Notes under the pieces: generated by a model
Told to the model about the DNA's origin: nothing
The model's database searches: none
The model's input: only the letters and a program-made list of their open reading frames with translations
Part shown: piece by piece, positions 1 through 7,867 of the stretch
Numbering within the stretch: position 1 is the stretch's first letter
Layout: every line of letters starts with the position of its first letter
Position numbers and translations under genes: made by a program
Assembly: GCF_004349065.1 (NCBI RefSeq)
Contig: NZ_SMKZ01000026.1
Coordinates: forward strand, 1 to 64,000
Direction: 5' to 3'
DNA length: 64,000 nucleotides
DNA from: Jiangella asiatica
GTDB taxonomy: Bacteria; Actinomycetota; Actinomycetes; Jiangellales; Jiangellaceae

Positions 1-142
1 CTCGTAGCCTGAACAAGGGCCCGGCCCCGAGATCCCCGCCCCGGTCGTGGAGGAAGCGGCGCGCCGCTATCGGCTCATGTACGAGCGCATCACCGGCCGC
101 ACCTGGACCAGCTGACGGCCGGGCCCTGGTTCAGGCTACGAG
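1..142. repeat. 26-bp inverted repeat pair (1-26 and 117-142)
   Basis: Positions 1-26 and 117-142 are reverse complements with one mismatch (CTCGTAGCCTGAAC at the outer end, then AGGGCCCGGCC). The right arm contains the last codons and stop (L-V-A-stop) of the methyltransferase gene on the minus strand. The left arm reads the same L-V-A-stop on the plus strand at 1-12, so an inverted copy of that gene's 3' end, possibly a whole paralogue, may lie just left of the window. The 90 bp between the arms carries a purC-like fragment. Confidence 0.8.
8..115 (+). pseudogene. purC-like C-terminal remnant
   Basis: The frame ending in TGA at 113-115 reads EIPAPVVEEAARRYRLMYE followed by RITGRTWTS. This resembles the end of SAICAR synthetase (PurC), where an RY..(A/M)YE.ITGR pattern is usual. 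The same frame has a stop at 5-7, inside the inverted repeat, so only about 35 codons remain and no start is visible. It is probably a fragment trapped by the rearrangement that made the inverted repeat. The match is by eye on a short stretch. Confidence 0.45.
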
Positions 143-1246
143 CAGGCGGAGGCCGAGCTCGGCCGCGTCGAGGGCGACGATGTCACGGTTGCGCTCAGCC
201 CACCGGCCTGAGGAAAGGTCGTCGCCAAGTCTGTCCACTGCGCGTTGCTCGGCCTCAGGCCCGACTCTGGTCCACACCGATACCGCGCGGCGCACCTGTT
301 CGTCCAGGTACGCCTCGGGCCGGCGCCAGTAGGCCTCGAAGAAGCCGTCAGCGCAGTCCCACGGGACGAGCAACGGCTCCGCGTGGCCTCCGATCGCGCG
401 GGTCAGGTCGGCCAGTGAAGGCCAGCCGACGAGAAGGTCAGCGAACTCGGGCAGGTAATCGCGGGTGAGCCAGAACCGCTGTCGCCAGCCGGTGCCGCTG
501 GCGTCGTACGTGAACACCACCACGCGCCGGGCCACACGTCGCATCTCACGCAGCCCGGCGACCGGGTCCGGCCAGTGGTGAACGGTGCTGACCGCCATCG
601 CGGCGTCGAAGGACTGGTCCTCGAACGGGAGGCTCTCCGCGGCGGCGGCCACGCACGGCGCCGCGCCTGCGGGACGCTGCGCCCGCATGACCGCCGACGG
701 TTCCACCGCCGTGACGTCGCGGTCGGGGGGCTCGTAGGAGCCGGTGCCAGCCCCGACGTTCAATACCGTCCGTGCGTCCCCGAGTGCATCCCAGATCTTC
801 GCGGCGATCCGCGGCTCGGTACGCCGCGTCGCTGGGTAAGCGGACCCGATGACGTCGTACAACTGCGCGCCGAACACTTTCAGTTGTTCCTCTGGCGTCG
901 TCCTGATCCCCATCGCCCGTGCCTCCAGTTCCCTGTCGATCGCCGTCACCATGGCGGCAGCGCGGTCGTGCTGTTCCAGCAGCAGGCTGCGCAGCCGACG
1001 CAGGTGCGCGACCGCGTCGGTAGCCGGGTCGTCAACCAGATCCGCGATCTCGCGCAATCCGAAGCCCAGCCGTCGGTAGGCCAGCACCTCCCGCAGTCGC
1101 TCCACGTCGCCCGCTGAGTAGGCCCGGTACCCGGCCGCGGTCCGCGCGGACGGCAGCACGAGCCCGATCTCGTCATAGTGATGCAGCGTGCGGACGGTCA
1201 CGCCGGCCAGCTCGGCCAGACGTCCCACGGTCAGGTGCTCCTCCAC
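131..1246 (-). CDS. MerR-type regulator fused to SAM-dependent methyltransferase
   Basis: A protein of 371 residues. Residues about 5-75 are a MerR winged helix (TVGRLAELAGVTVRTLHHYDE, arginine-rich wing, GFGLREIADL) and about 78-112 are a helical linker. From about 155 there is a class I methyltransferase domain: motif I LNVGAGTGSYE near 162-172, acidic VEPS near 181 and AVSTVHHWPDP near 218. The methyl acceptor is unknown. An upstream GTG at 1273 is open, but a MerR-type promoter with its -10 at 1254-1259 lies inside that extension, so I place the start at GTG 1244-1246, giving an almost leaderless mRNA. The gene probably controls itself. An inducer or substrate sensed by the methyltransferase half is inference. 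Confidence 0.85.
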   Translation of the reverse strand: MEEHLTVGRLAELAGVTVRTLHHYDEIGLVLPSARTAAGYRAYSAGDVERLREVLAYRRLGFGLREIADLVDDPATDAVAHLRRLRSLLLEQHDRAAAMVTAIDRELEARAMGIRTTPEEQLKVFGAQLYDVIGSAYPATRRTEPRIAAKIWDALGDARTVLNVGAGTGSYEPPDRDVTAVEPSAVMRAQRPAGAAPCVAAAAESLPFEDQSFDAAMAVSTVHHWPDPVAGLREMRRVARRVVVFTYDASGTGWRQRFWLTRDYLPEFADLLVGWPSLADLTRAIGGHAEPLLVPWDCADGFFEAYWRRPEAYLDEQVRRAVSVWTRVGPEAEQRAVDRLGDDLSSGRWAERNRDIVALDAAELGLRLLVA

Positions 1247-1253
1247 GCCACCG

Positions 1254-1284
1254 ACTATGTGGCATGACGCCACGTGAGGGTCAA
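1254..1284 (-). promoter_or_regulatory. MerR-type promoter with 19-bp spacer and dyad
   Basis: On the minus strand TTGACC (1284-1279) and CATAGT (1259-1254) are 19 bp apart, the long spacer typical of MerR-activated promoters. The spacer region contains the dyad GTGGC-GTCAT-GCCAC (1273-1259). Transcription would begin close to the GTG at 1246. Confidence 0.6.
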
Positions 1285-1415
1285 ACGCTTCGCTCCTGAA
1301 AGCGCGTGTGGCTGAACGTAGGTGGGGCGGCCCGCGCTGTCATGTCAGTCGTTCGGGCGAGGTCGTGCGACCTGACCCTCGTGATCATCAACCGGTGGCG
1401 ACACCATGGCCTGCC

Positions 1416-1501
1416 CTTCCACGTCGAGGTGGCCAAGGTCATCCGCCGCGACGTCCTGCGCGGCGACCTCACCGACGCCGACGCCGGCCAGCTCGTGGAC
1501 G
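1416..1501 (+). pseudogene. PIN-toxin internal fragment
   Basis: Positions 1416-1500 are identical to 3598-3682, and nearly identical to the intact vapC at 7466-7867. They encode the FHVEVAKVIRRDVLRGD...GQLVD segment only. Sequence on both sides is unrelated to vapC. There is no start, antitoxin or C-terminal half. I see no gene in the rest of 1285-1799. Confidence 0.85.
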
Positions 1502-1799
1502 CTGGGGCGCGATCACAGTCCAACACCCACAAGTCGATCTGGCCCTCAGCGGCCCCACTCCCTAGCATCACAACCAGGTGGCCGCGGACCGCCACCTAGA
1601 GACCAAGGCCGACCGTCAAGGATCAGCCGACACAGAACCGTCAAGCATCAACCGCGTCAAGGCAGAGTGTGCTCAGAGTGTGTGCTCCGTCGGCTGATGT
1701 GCGACGTTGGTCCGCCAACTCATCCGCGACACCTCGAACCAGGCGGCCAGCGGCCGAGCCTGCAGGTGCTTCAGCGTGCGCGGTCGCTAGGGTCGCCAG

Positions 1800-2552
1800 A
1801 TGGGTCCGGGCGACGAGCATGACAAGGAGCAACCCTTGGCCGGCGGCCGTGTGACGGGTGGCGTGGTCCGGGTCGGAGACACGGTGCGCCGTTCCGCCTC
1901 GCCTGCGTCGCGTTTCGTGGCCCGGCTGCTGAGTCATCTCGCGAAGAGTGGTTTCGACGGCTGTCCCCAACACCTGGGTTGGGACCAATACGGTCGTGAC
2001 ATGTTGTCGTTCGTGCCTGGTTATGTTCCTCCACGATGGCAGCAGTTCACCGACGACCAGGTCGATTGCGCAGCGGCGCTGCTGCGACAACTGCATGACG
2101 CCACGCGAGACTTGGCGTCCGCCCTCGGGGCTGAGGTGGTCTGCCACCATGACCCCGGTCCGAACAACACAGTCTTCCGCGACGTCCGGCCTGTCGCGTT
2201 CATCGACTTCGACTTCGCGGCACCTGGCCACCCGTTGGAAGACGTGGGGTACATGGCGTGGGCATGGTGCATCTCGTCACGGCCCGACCGGGGACCCGCG
2301 ACAGAACAGGCCCGCCAGGTGCGGACTATGACTGATGCCTATGGCTTAAGCCCGACCGCCCGCGACCGCCTACCAGCCGCCATCCGCGAGCGCCTATGCC
2401 GCAACAAAGCGTTCTGGCGAGGCGTCCACGACCACGACGCGACCTCGATACCTCGCGCACGCTCTGCCGAGGTGCTCGCCTGGACCCGCCGCGAACTCGC
2501 CTATGTCGAAGCAAACCAGGAGACGTTCATAGCTGCACTTAATTCGGGATGA
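1800..2552 (+). CDS. APH-family small-molecule phosphotransferase
   Basis: A 250-residue protein of the aminoglycoside phosphotransferase/choline kinase fold. The catalytic loop is HHDPGPNN at about 116-123, followed by the metal-binding AFIDFDFA at about 133-140. The usual N-terminal ATP-binding lobe is very short (GGRVTGGVVRVGDTVRR at 15-31), so the protein resembles the short APH-like proteins common in actinobacterial islands rather than a proven resistance enzyme. The ATG start has no strong ribosome-binding site and may not be exact. The substrate is unknown. It lies alone between the PIN fragment and a P-loop kinase. Confidence 0.75.
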   Translation: MGPGDEHDKEQPLAGGRVTGGVVRVGDTVRRSASPASRFVARLLSHLAKSGFDGCPQHLGWDQYGRDMLSFVPGYVPPRWQQFTDDQVDCAAALLRQLHDATRDLASALGAEVVCHHDPGPNNTVFRDVRPVAFIDFDFAAPGHPLEDVGYMAWAWCISSRPDRGPATEQARQVRTMTDAYGLSPTARDRLPAAIRERLCRNKAFWRGVHDHDATSIPRARSAEVLAWTRRELAYVEANQETFIAALNSG

Positions 2553-2904
2553 CAGGACGTTTCGTCGGGTGCCGACCTGCTGCCGCTAGGTCGCTCGATC
2601 TGTCGCACATCAGGTGGCGGACAGATGTCGCGGATCTGTTATCGGATCACAGAGTGTGCCCAGCTGCTCACGTGGGTGTCTTGTGCCAGATGATCCGCAA
2701 CGGATCCGCGCCATCGGCGTCGACTTACCATCCGGGCACGGCGGTTACGCCCCCGCCTTTCACCTGGCCAGGATGACGGCGGCCCACACTCTCTCGCCGC
2801 CGGCCCGGTTATGCTGCCATCTGCGTCCAGCCGTTTGCCGTCCGGTCGACCAACCGCCTACTTCCCGTGCATCCGTGGCCGGATATCCTTCAGTTGGGAG
2901 GACG
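2553..2904. other. intergenic stretch, no gene seen
   Basis: About 350 bp between the phosphotransferase and the P-loop kinase. Open frames here are short and lack a ribosome-binding site or a recognisable product. The only clear signal is GGGAGG just before the kinase start. Confidence 0.5.
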
Positions 2905-3474
2905 ATGAAGAGAGTTGTCGTGATCAGCGGTGCGATGGGTGTCGGCAAGTCGGAAACCCTGAAGTCGATGCGAGAGACGCTCATCGACATGGTCGGGGAG
3001 ATTGCTGTGCTCGAATCCGACCAGTTCTACATGATGATCGATCCGCGCTGGACATGTCCACCGGATCGAGTCGATCACTACAATGCGGTGTCCGGATGGT
3101 TATTGCGGGAGACCGCTCTAGGATTCTTGCGTGCCGGTTTCGCCTGGGTGGCGATCGCGTCGAACGGGCACTGGAAGCAACGAAGCACGCGGGAGTTCGT
3201 ACGACCGTTTCTACTCGAAAACGTCTCCGTCCATCACATCACGCTGGATCCAGAAGAGGAAATCCTCCGTCAACGAATAGCGCAACGCTCAAAAGCAGCC
3301 GGCCTGGCCGTCGATGAGCAGAGAGCGGCGGAGGCAGTCGAGATGCTTTTCCAAGTCCGCCAAGCGCTCGGCACCTGGACGCACGTCGTGGACAACAGCC
3401 AGCTCACGCCGGAAGCGACCGTGCGAGCGATACACGACGCCATCGAACGTCGCCACGGGCTCATGCATCCTTAA
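2905..3474 (+). CDS. P-loop kinase-like ATPase (AAA_33/zeta-like)
   Basis: A 189-residue protein with Walker A GAMGVGKS at 9-16, an acidic ESDQFY at about 37-42 and an arginine-rich lid-like segment (RQRIAQRSK) in the C-terminal half. This is the layout of nucleoside/sugar kinases and zeta-toxin-like kinases in the AAA_33 group. The ATG at 2905 has GGGAGG at good spacing, so I use it rather than the longer open frame. The substrate cannot be read from the sequence. No antitoxin-like gene precedes it, so a zeta toxin is less likely than a small-molecule kinase. Confidence 0.75.
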   Translation: MKRVVVISGAMGVGKSETLKSMRETLIDMVGEIAVLESDQFYMMIDPRWTCPPDRVDHYNAVSGWLLRETALGFLRAGFAWVAIASNGHWKQRSTREFVRPFLLENVSVHHITLDPEEEILRQRIAQRSKAAGLAVDEQRAAEAVEMLFQVRQALGTWTHVVDNSQLTPEATVRAIHDAIERRHGLMHP

Positions 3475-3535
3475 GCCACAGGTCTATTGCTGGGTCAGCG
3501 CCTCCAGTAGATGACGCTGTAGTCGTCTTGCGCTC

Positions 3536-3880
3536 TTCCGCATGGCCCTGGCCGCACGCACCTATCGGGACGGCGTTGAAGAGTGGACTGTCGAACACTT
3601 CCACGTCGAGGTGGCCAAGGTCATCCGCCGCGACGTCCTGCGCGGCGACCTCACCGACGCCGACGCCGGCCAGCTCGTGGACGACCTCATTGAATGGCCA
3701 CTCAACGTCGTCAGGGTCACACCGCTACTGCGCGACGCATGGACGATGCGGAACACCATCACAATCCACGACGGCCTCTACGTCGCCCTGGCGCGCCACC
3801 TCGGCGCCACCCTCGTAACGGCGGAGGACCTGAAGCTCGCCAAGGCGCCAGGTACGAAGGTGCCCGTCATCGCACCTTGA
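3536..3880 (+). pseudogene. N-terminally truncated PIN toxin (vapC copy)
   Basis: From the ATG at 3542 this is a near-identical copy of the intact vapC at 7466-7867. It lacks the first 22 residues, including the first catalytic aspartate of the PIN fold (YVLDAS in the intact copy). Similarity starts abruptly at about 3540 and continues past the stop (GTCATCTGATCCGT in both copies). The C-terminus has diverged (AEDLKLAKAPGTK against ADKKLARAPGLN). There is no antitoxin gene upstream. It is probably inactive as a nuclease. Confidence 0.8.
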
Positions 3881-4060
3881 AGATGCACGTCATCTGATCC
3901 GTAGGCGGCTGGGGGTGCTCCGCCGGCGTCCACGATTGTCGGCTCGCCTGCGCCGTCGCGGCTGTGCTTGGTCCGTTGGTTTCGGTCTTGTCTGGCGGCG
4001 TCTACGGCTCGTGTTAGCACAGGCGTTAGCAGGCACTCGGTAAGGTCGGCTGCCGTGGCG

Positions 4061-4591
4061 ATGCTTGAGGTTAGACGGCACAGCATGCGCAAGAACACTG
4101 GTGGCTCGCAGTTGTCTCAGGCCGGAGTGGACCTGGCCCGGAGGCTTGGTGAGTCGATGGGCCCCTTCGCGATGGTGGCGACATCGGTAGTTCCCCGTGC
4201 TCGTGAGACTGCACTCGCGATGGGCTTCGCAGTTGACCATGAGCTGGTAACGCTGGCCTCTGATCCGGAGGTCTATGCCGAGTCCGAGGCATCGAAATGG
4301 TGGCTGGCCGATCATCCCTTCGTTGCGCTGGCGTCCGCCATCAAAACCGGTGGTGCCTACTACCGATACGCACACTCCCTGGCCGCGCTCTGGCGAGACC
4401 TGATCACGCCGCTGTCACACGACGACACCGCTCTGATGATCGGACACTCGGGTGAGTTGGAGACCGCGTTAGTTGCTTGCCTCCCAGATGCGGATCATTC
4501 GCGCTGGGGCGGGACCTTCGCTAGCTGCGAAGGCGCACGGCTCACGTTCACGAATCACTTCCGCGCCGTCGAGTTCCTTCGTCTGCCGTAG
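4061..4591 (+). CDS. histidine phosphatase superfamily protein
   Basis: A 176-residue protein with the start of the phosphoglycerate-mutase-like fold. RRHSMRKN (5-12) supplies the phospho-accepting histidine and first arginine, VPRARET (44-50) the second arginine, and GHSGELE (128-134) the second histidine and acid. It is shorter than metabolic mutases and resembles SixA/CobC-sized phosphatases. The start is ATG 4061 because it directly precedes the catalytic strand; GTG 4055 is an alternative. The substrate is unknown. A structured repeat element follows about 100 bp downstream. Confidence 0.8.
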   Translation: MLEVRRHSMRKNTGGSQLSQAGVDLARRLGESMGPFAMVATSVVPRARETALAMGFAVDHELVTLASDPEVYAESEASKWWLADHPFVALASAIKTGGAYYRYAHSLAALWRDLITPLSHDDTALMIGHSGELETALVACLPDADHSRWGGTFASCEGARLTFTNHFRAVEFLRLP

Positions 4592-4697
4592 CCCGAGCCG
4601 TCTTCTCCGTACAGCGCCAGCTTGGAAGTCTCGCCTGAGCAGTCCCGAGTGGCCCCGCATGTGGCCCGCCTCGTTCCGATTCCTGGCGGGCTGACGC

Positions 4698-4795
4698 GGC
4701 CCGGAACGGCCGACAGGCCGCACGCCCGGCCCGGAGGCCGGGCGGGCACGGCGCGCGCAGCGCGCCCCTTGATCGTGAAGAGGTCTGCCCGGCAA
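4698..4795. repeat. structured dispersed repeat, copy A
   Basis: A 98-bp sequence repeated at 10459-10558 with about 85-90% identity by eye. It contains a strong GC hairpin at 4720-4747 (GCACGCCCGGCC against GGCCGGGCGGGC, one mismatch) and a conserved tail CCTTGATC-TG-AGAGGTCT-CCGGCAA. Both copies lie just downstream of genes. The remainder of 4592-4934 shows no gene. Confidence 0.8.
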
Positions 4796-4934
4796 CGTCT
4801 CCGCACAGCAGCGGCCCGGCCCGGCACCGGACCAGCCTGCCACCTGCTGGCGGCGGGGGGTCAACGTATCGTGCACGGTGTACGCAGGTCGCGCATGGGT
4901 GTTGCTGCTGCGCACGGTGGGAGGGCACAAGCAG

Positions 4935-5792
4935 ATGGAGGCAGCGGTGGCGCGGCGTGCGGTGGATGCAGCGATATCGACGGTCTCATCGCTCGACTTG
5001 ACGGTCAATGACTCGGTCGTTCTCAGCGACTCCAACCGGCTCGTCGTCCGCCTGACGCCATGCGACATCGTCGCTCGAGTCACACCCATGACACATTTCG
5101 CGAGCGCAGAGCGAGAAGTCGAACTCGTGAAACGGCTCACGCAGACGGACAGCCCAGTTGCCGCGCTCGAGCCTCGCGTCCAGCCACGCGTCTTCGTGCG
5201 TGACGGCTTCAAAATCACCATGTGGACCCACTACGAGCCAGTGCAGGCTCGAGTGCTTCTGCCGGCCGATTACGCGCAGGCGCTCGAGCGTCTTCATGCT
5301 GGCCTTCGGCAACTTGATGTCACGACACCGCACTTCATGGATCGCATAGCGGCTACTCAACGAGACGTTGCGAGCCGTGACGTCACTCCCGGCATCGCCG
5401 ATGCGGATCGAGCGCTGCTCGCCAACACGCTGCGCGATCTGCGCCAGTCGATCGTCAACCGGCGCGCTCCCGAGCAGCTACTGCACGGCGAGCCGCACCC
5501 GGGGAACCTGCTCAACACGAAGAACGGGCCGCTCTTCATCGACTTCGAAAACACCGCCGAAGGGCCAGTCGAGTACGACATCGCGTGGGTGCCCAAAGAT
5601 GTCGGCAAGCGCTATCCGAACCTTGACGAAGACTTGGTGGGCGACTGCCGGGGCGTCGTTCTGGCGATCATCGCAACCCACCGCTGGAGCCGCGACGACC
5701 AACACCCCAGCGGGAGGCAATCAGGATTCGCGTTCCTCAACGCTCTGCGGGACGGTCCGCCGTGGCTGGCGCTCGACGATGTCGCCTGGTAG
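4935..5792 (+). CDS. APH/choline-kinase-family phosphotransferase
   Basis: A 285-residue phosphotransferase-fold protein. LLHGEPHPGNLL (about 183-193) is the catalytic loop and FIDFENTAEGPVEYDIAW (about 201-218) holds the metal-binding DFE motif. The loop has Glu where classical enzymes have Asp (HGE instead of HGD), a variant I recall from other actinobacterial APH-like proteins. The ATG at 4935 has GGGAGG about 10 nt upstream; the in-frame ATG at 4878 is possible. It is the last gene before the att remnant and could be cargo of a lost element. The substrate is unknown. Confidence 0.75.
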   Translation: MEAAVARRAVDAAISTVSSLDLTVNDSVVLSDSNRLVVRLTPCDIVARVTPMTHFASAEREVELVKRLTQTDSPVAALEPRVQPRVFVRDGFKITMWTHYEPVQARVLLPADYAQALERLHAGLRQLDVTTPHFMDRIAATQRDVASRDVTPGIADADRALLANTLRDLRQSIVNRRAPEQLLHGEPHPGNLLNTKNGPLFIDFENTAEGPVEYDIAWVPKDVGKRYPNLDEDLVGDCRGVVLAIIATHRWSRDDQHPSGRQSGFAFLNALRDGPPWLALDDVAW

Positions 5793-5943
5793 CGCCCCGC
5801 CGAATGGATCGCGCTGCGGTCGCACCCGGAGATGAGCACCTCTGCGCCAATCCGAGGCGGCAGACTTCATTGTCGGATGGGTGGGATCGGACCGCCCAAT
5901 CGCGATGAGCATTCGTTGACGCCACACTTCGAACCGCGTAACA

Positions 5944-6064
5944 GGCACGCGATATGGAAGCGACCCCACAACGACGACGGCCCAGTCCAACGACGCTGCC
6001 GTTGACTGGGCCGGAACCACGAGAGCGGGTGACGGGAATCGAACCCGCGTTGTCAGCTTGGGAA
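5944..6064. repeat. copy of an AICE right end (relic attachment region)
   Basis: This 121-bp stretch aligns with 20318-20439: GGCACGCG, AAGCGACCCCACAA, then a GGCCCAG...CTGGGCC hairpin, GCCGGAAC and the 43-bp tRNA half. The right-hand counterpart is the region just after the integrase stop. Finding it to the left of attL means a related element once ended here or the end was duplicated. No integrase remnant is visible before 5944. Confidence 0.75.
6022..6064. repeat. attL: 43-bp tRNA-Gly 3' half
   Basis: Identical to 20397-20439. It covers the tRNA-Gly 3' end through the T-arm to the anticodon loop (minus strand). After 6064 the sequence departs from tRNA (CCGGGCG instead of GCTGGAG), so this is a half gene. 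Confidence 0.9.
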
Positions 6065-6156
6065 CCGGGCGTTCTTCGGCGTTCTCCCAGCTAGTTGTGT
6101 TCTGGCCGATTTCTCGTCGCGGGCTTGTGCTGCGGTTATCCGCGGCTTCCTCCGCG

Positions 6157-6177
6157 ATCGGGCACGTAGCGGGCACG
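6157..6177 (+). repeat. candidate integrase arm-type site (left)
   Basis: The 21 bp ATC plus GGGCACGTAGCGGGCACG are identical to 20303-20323 at the other end. Each holds the direct repeat GGGCACG-TAGC-GGGCACG. In the circular form the two sites would flank the 43-bp core at about 93 and 74 bp, as arm-type sites do for tyrosine integrases. Confidence 0.55.
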
Positions 6178-6293
6178 GCGCGTGGGCCTCCTTGAGCTGG
6201 GATCGGCTTCATCCCATTAGGCGCCCCCGGCCGGTGTTGGAGCACCGGGCCGGGGACTTGATCTCCAACCTGAGCGAAGCAGGAGGAAGACCC

Positions 6294-6707
6294 ATGAGGA
6301 AGGTACCGGTTCGTGCGCCGGGTGTGGTCGCGTGGTCGTGGTTTGTCGAGGACACGCTCGGTCACATGGTTGTGCACGCCAGGCCCGGCCGTTGGCCGAT
6401 CATCTCGGCGCATCTACGCAACGACGGTCAGGAGGAAGTCTTCGACTTCACGATGACCGTGGACGACGGGCTCCGGTTGGCCGGACAGATCACCCAGATG
6501 GCACAGGCAGCTCGCCGGGCCGAGTGGACACCTGACGTGGTCCAGCACGTGAACGACACGTACCTGTTCGGCTGGTATGACGACAACGTCCTTGCCGAGC
6601 TGGAGAAGCTGGCGGACTACATCGATGCGGCGTCACTGCTGCAACCGGACGGAACGCTGACGCCGCTGGCGGATGCCGTGCTGAAGGCGAGGCACGGGCG
6701 GACATGA
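6294..6707 (+). CDS. hypothetical AICE protein
   Basis: A 137-residue protein I do not recognise. It starts at ATG 6294 after a strong AGGAGG. The N-terminal half is beta-rich and includes WPIISAHLRNDGQEEVFDF; the C-terminal half is helical and acidic. There are no signal peptide, membrane segments or cysteine motifs. It overlaps the next gene by ATGA and is the first gene inside attL, probably heading a short operon. Confidence 0.65.
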   Translation: MRKVPVRAPGVVAWSWFVEDTLGHMVVHARPGRWPIISAHLRNDGQEEVFDFTMTVDDGLRLAGQITQMAQAARRAEWTPDVVQHVNDTYLFGWYDDNVLAELEKLADYIDAASLLQPDGTLTPLADAVLKARHGRT

Positions 6708-6967
6708 GCTGCTTCATCACCTGGTGTGAGGAAGACTCCGAGCACACTATTCACCGTCGCTATCTGTCGTCGCTGGTGGTGTCGCAAGGGCGAGGGATCG
6801 TGGGCGTGAGCATCGTGAGCGTCGACCACGGGGACCTTGTGAACGTCGAGCTGACGGCCAGTGCACGCCTCGTTGACCCCGTGATCGTGATGATCACATC
6901 CGCTGAGGCTCGCGGCGTCGGTCGGGCGCTGCTGGAAGCAGCAGGTCAAGCTGACAAGAAGGGCTGA
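6704..6967 (+). CDS. hypothetical AICE protein
   Basis: An 87-residue protein of unknown function, coupled to the previous gene through an ATGA overlap. It begins MSCFITWCEEDSEHTIHRRY and ends in a helical, charged tail. Two cysteines near the N-terminus are not in a metal-site pattern. Confidence 0.55.
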   Translation: MSCFITWCEEDSEHTIHRRYLSSLVVSQGRGIVGVSIVSVDHGDLVNVELTASARLVDPVIVMITSAEARGVGRALLEAAGQADKKG

Positions 6968-6968
6968 T

Positions 6969-7181
6969 GTGTCCGACGTGGAGGCTTGGGAGGGGCGTTG
7001 GCGTATCTCGCCGGCGCACGAGTACCCCGGTCCCGAGGCGAGCATCCGGTTGGTTATCGAGGTGATGGACTCCGCGCCGCTCGGCGATGGTGTCGGGAGG
7101 TTGGTTCCGCCCGCCGTTGAGGGTCGTCGTTGTGCGATCTGGACCGGGGTTGGCCTGGTCGGGGCGCGAGATCGTCATTGA
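6969..7181 (+). CDS. hypothetical protein, probably frameshifted near 7161
   Basis: GTG 6969 lies 1 bp after the previous stop. The frame ends at 7181 as ...VGLVGARDRH. In the +1 frame the sequence continues sensibly as EIVIDLDWATLAGWVQAV and so on, to TAA 7252-7254, just before the vapB start. Removing one G from the GGGG run at 7161-7164 would join both parts into about 94 residues ending ELGKE. I infer a one-base insertion (mutation or sequencing error). Function is unknown. Confidence 0.5.
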   Translation: MSDVEAWEGRWRISPAHEYPGPEASIRLVIEVMDSAPLGDGVGRLVPPAVEGRRCAIWTGVGLVGARDRH

Positions 7182-7256
7182 TCTGGACTGGGCGACGCTG
7201 GCCGGTTGGGTTCAGGCCGTGACCGTTGGGCGTGCGGAGCTAGGAAAGGAGTAAAG

Positions 7257-7466
7257 ATGCAGCTAGGGGGCGTGCGGATGAGTCTTCGGTATGATGGGGG
7301 CATGACGGTTCCGGCGTTCAGCGATCCAGCCATCGAGGTGACTGCCTCGCCGGCTGACGCGCGGCGTGAACGTGCCGAGTGGTGGGCGCGGTGGTCGACG
7401 CGACCCACTGTCGAGCGTTCGCGTCCTGCGGCTGAGGTGCTCGCCGAAATCCGCGACGAAGACTAG
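7257..7466 (+). CDS. vapB: VapB-like antitoxin
   Basis: A 69-residue protein upstream of a PIN toxin with the TAGTG stop-start overlap typical of VapBC pairs. ATG 7257 has AAAGGAG at ideal spacing; ATG 7302 (MTVPAFSDPAIEV) is a second possibility. The C-terminal half is charged and helical (RERAEWWARWSTRPTVERSR, AAEVLAEIRDED), as expected for the toxin-binding tail. No clear RHH or AbrB DNA-binding motif is seen. The assignment rests mainly on position. Confidence 0.7.
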   Translation: MQLGGVRMSLRYDGGMTVPAFSDPAIEVTASPADARRERAEWWARWSTRPTVERSRPAAEVLAEIRDED

Positions 7467-7867
7467 TGCCACCACGTTATGTGCTCGACGCTTCCGCTGG
7501 TGTCGAGATCCTCAACCGCACGCCCGCAGGCATGGCCTTGGCCGCGCGCACCTATCGAGACGGCGTTGAAGAGTGGACCGTCGAACACTTCCACGTCGAG
7601 GTGTCCAAGGTCATCCGTCGCGACGTCCTGCGCGGCGACCTCACTGACGCCGACGCCGGCCAGCTCGTCGACGACCTCATTGAATGGCCGCTCAACGTCG
7701 TCAGGGTCACACCGCTGCTGCGCGACGCCTGGACGATGCGGAATACCATCACCATCCACGACGGCCTCTACGTCGCCCTGGCGCGCCACCTCGGTGCCAC
7801 CCTCGTTACCGCAGACAAGAAGCTCGCGAGAGCGCCAGGGCTGAACGTGTCGATCATCGATCCGTAG
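7466..7867 (+). CDS. vapC: VapC PIN-domain ribonuclease toxin
   Basis: A 133-residue PIN protein. YVLDASAGVEIL supplies the first catalytic Asp, EEWTVEHFHVEV the glutamate region, TITIHDGLYVALARHL the middle Asp and ATLVTADKKL the last Asp. VapC toxins cleave tRNA or rRNA when antitoxin is lost. The start is GTG, overlapping the vapB stop by 1 nt. This is the only complete one of three copies in the window (fragment at 1416, truncated copy at 3542). On a mobile element it may stabilise the element. Confidence 0.9.
   Translation: MPPRYVLDASAGVEILNRTPAGMALAARTYRDGVEEWTVEHFHVEVSKVIRRDVLRGDLTDADAGQLVDDLIEWPLNVVRVTPLLRDAWTMRNTITIHDGLYVALARHLGATLVTADKKLARAPGLNVSIIDP

Noticed and set aside
2614-2904. 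Longer N-terminal start for the P-loop kinase
   Set aside because: The upstream part has no coding character, while ATG 2905 follows GGGAGG and begins right at the Walker A strand.
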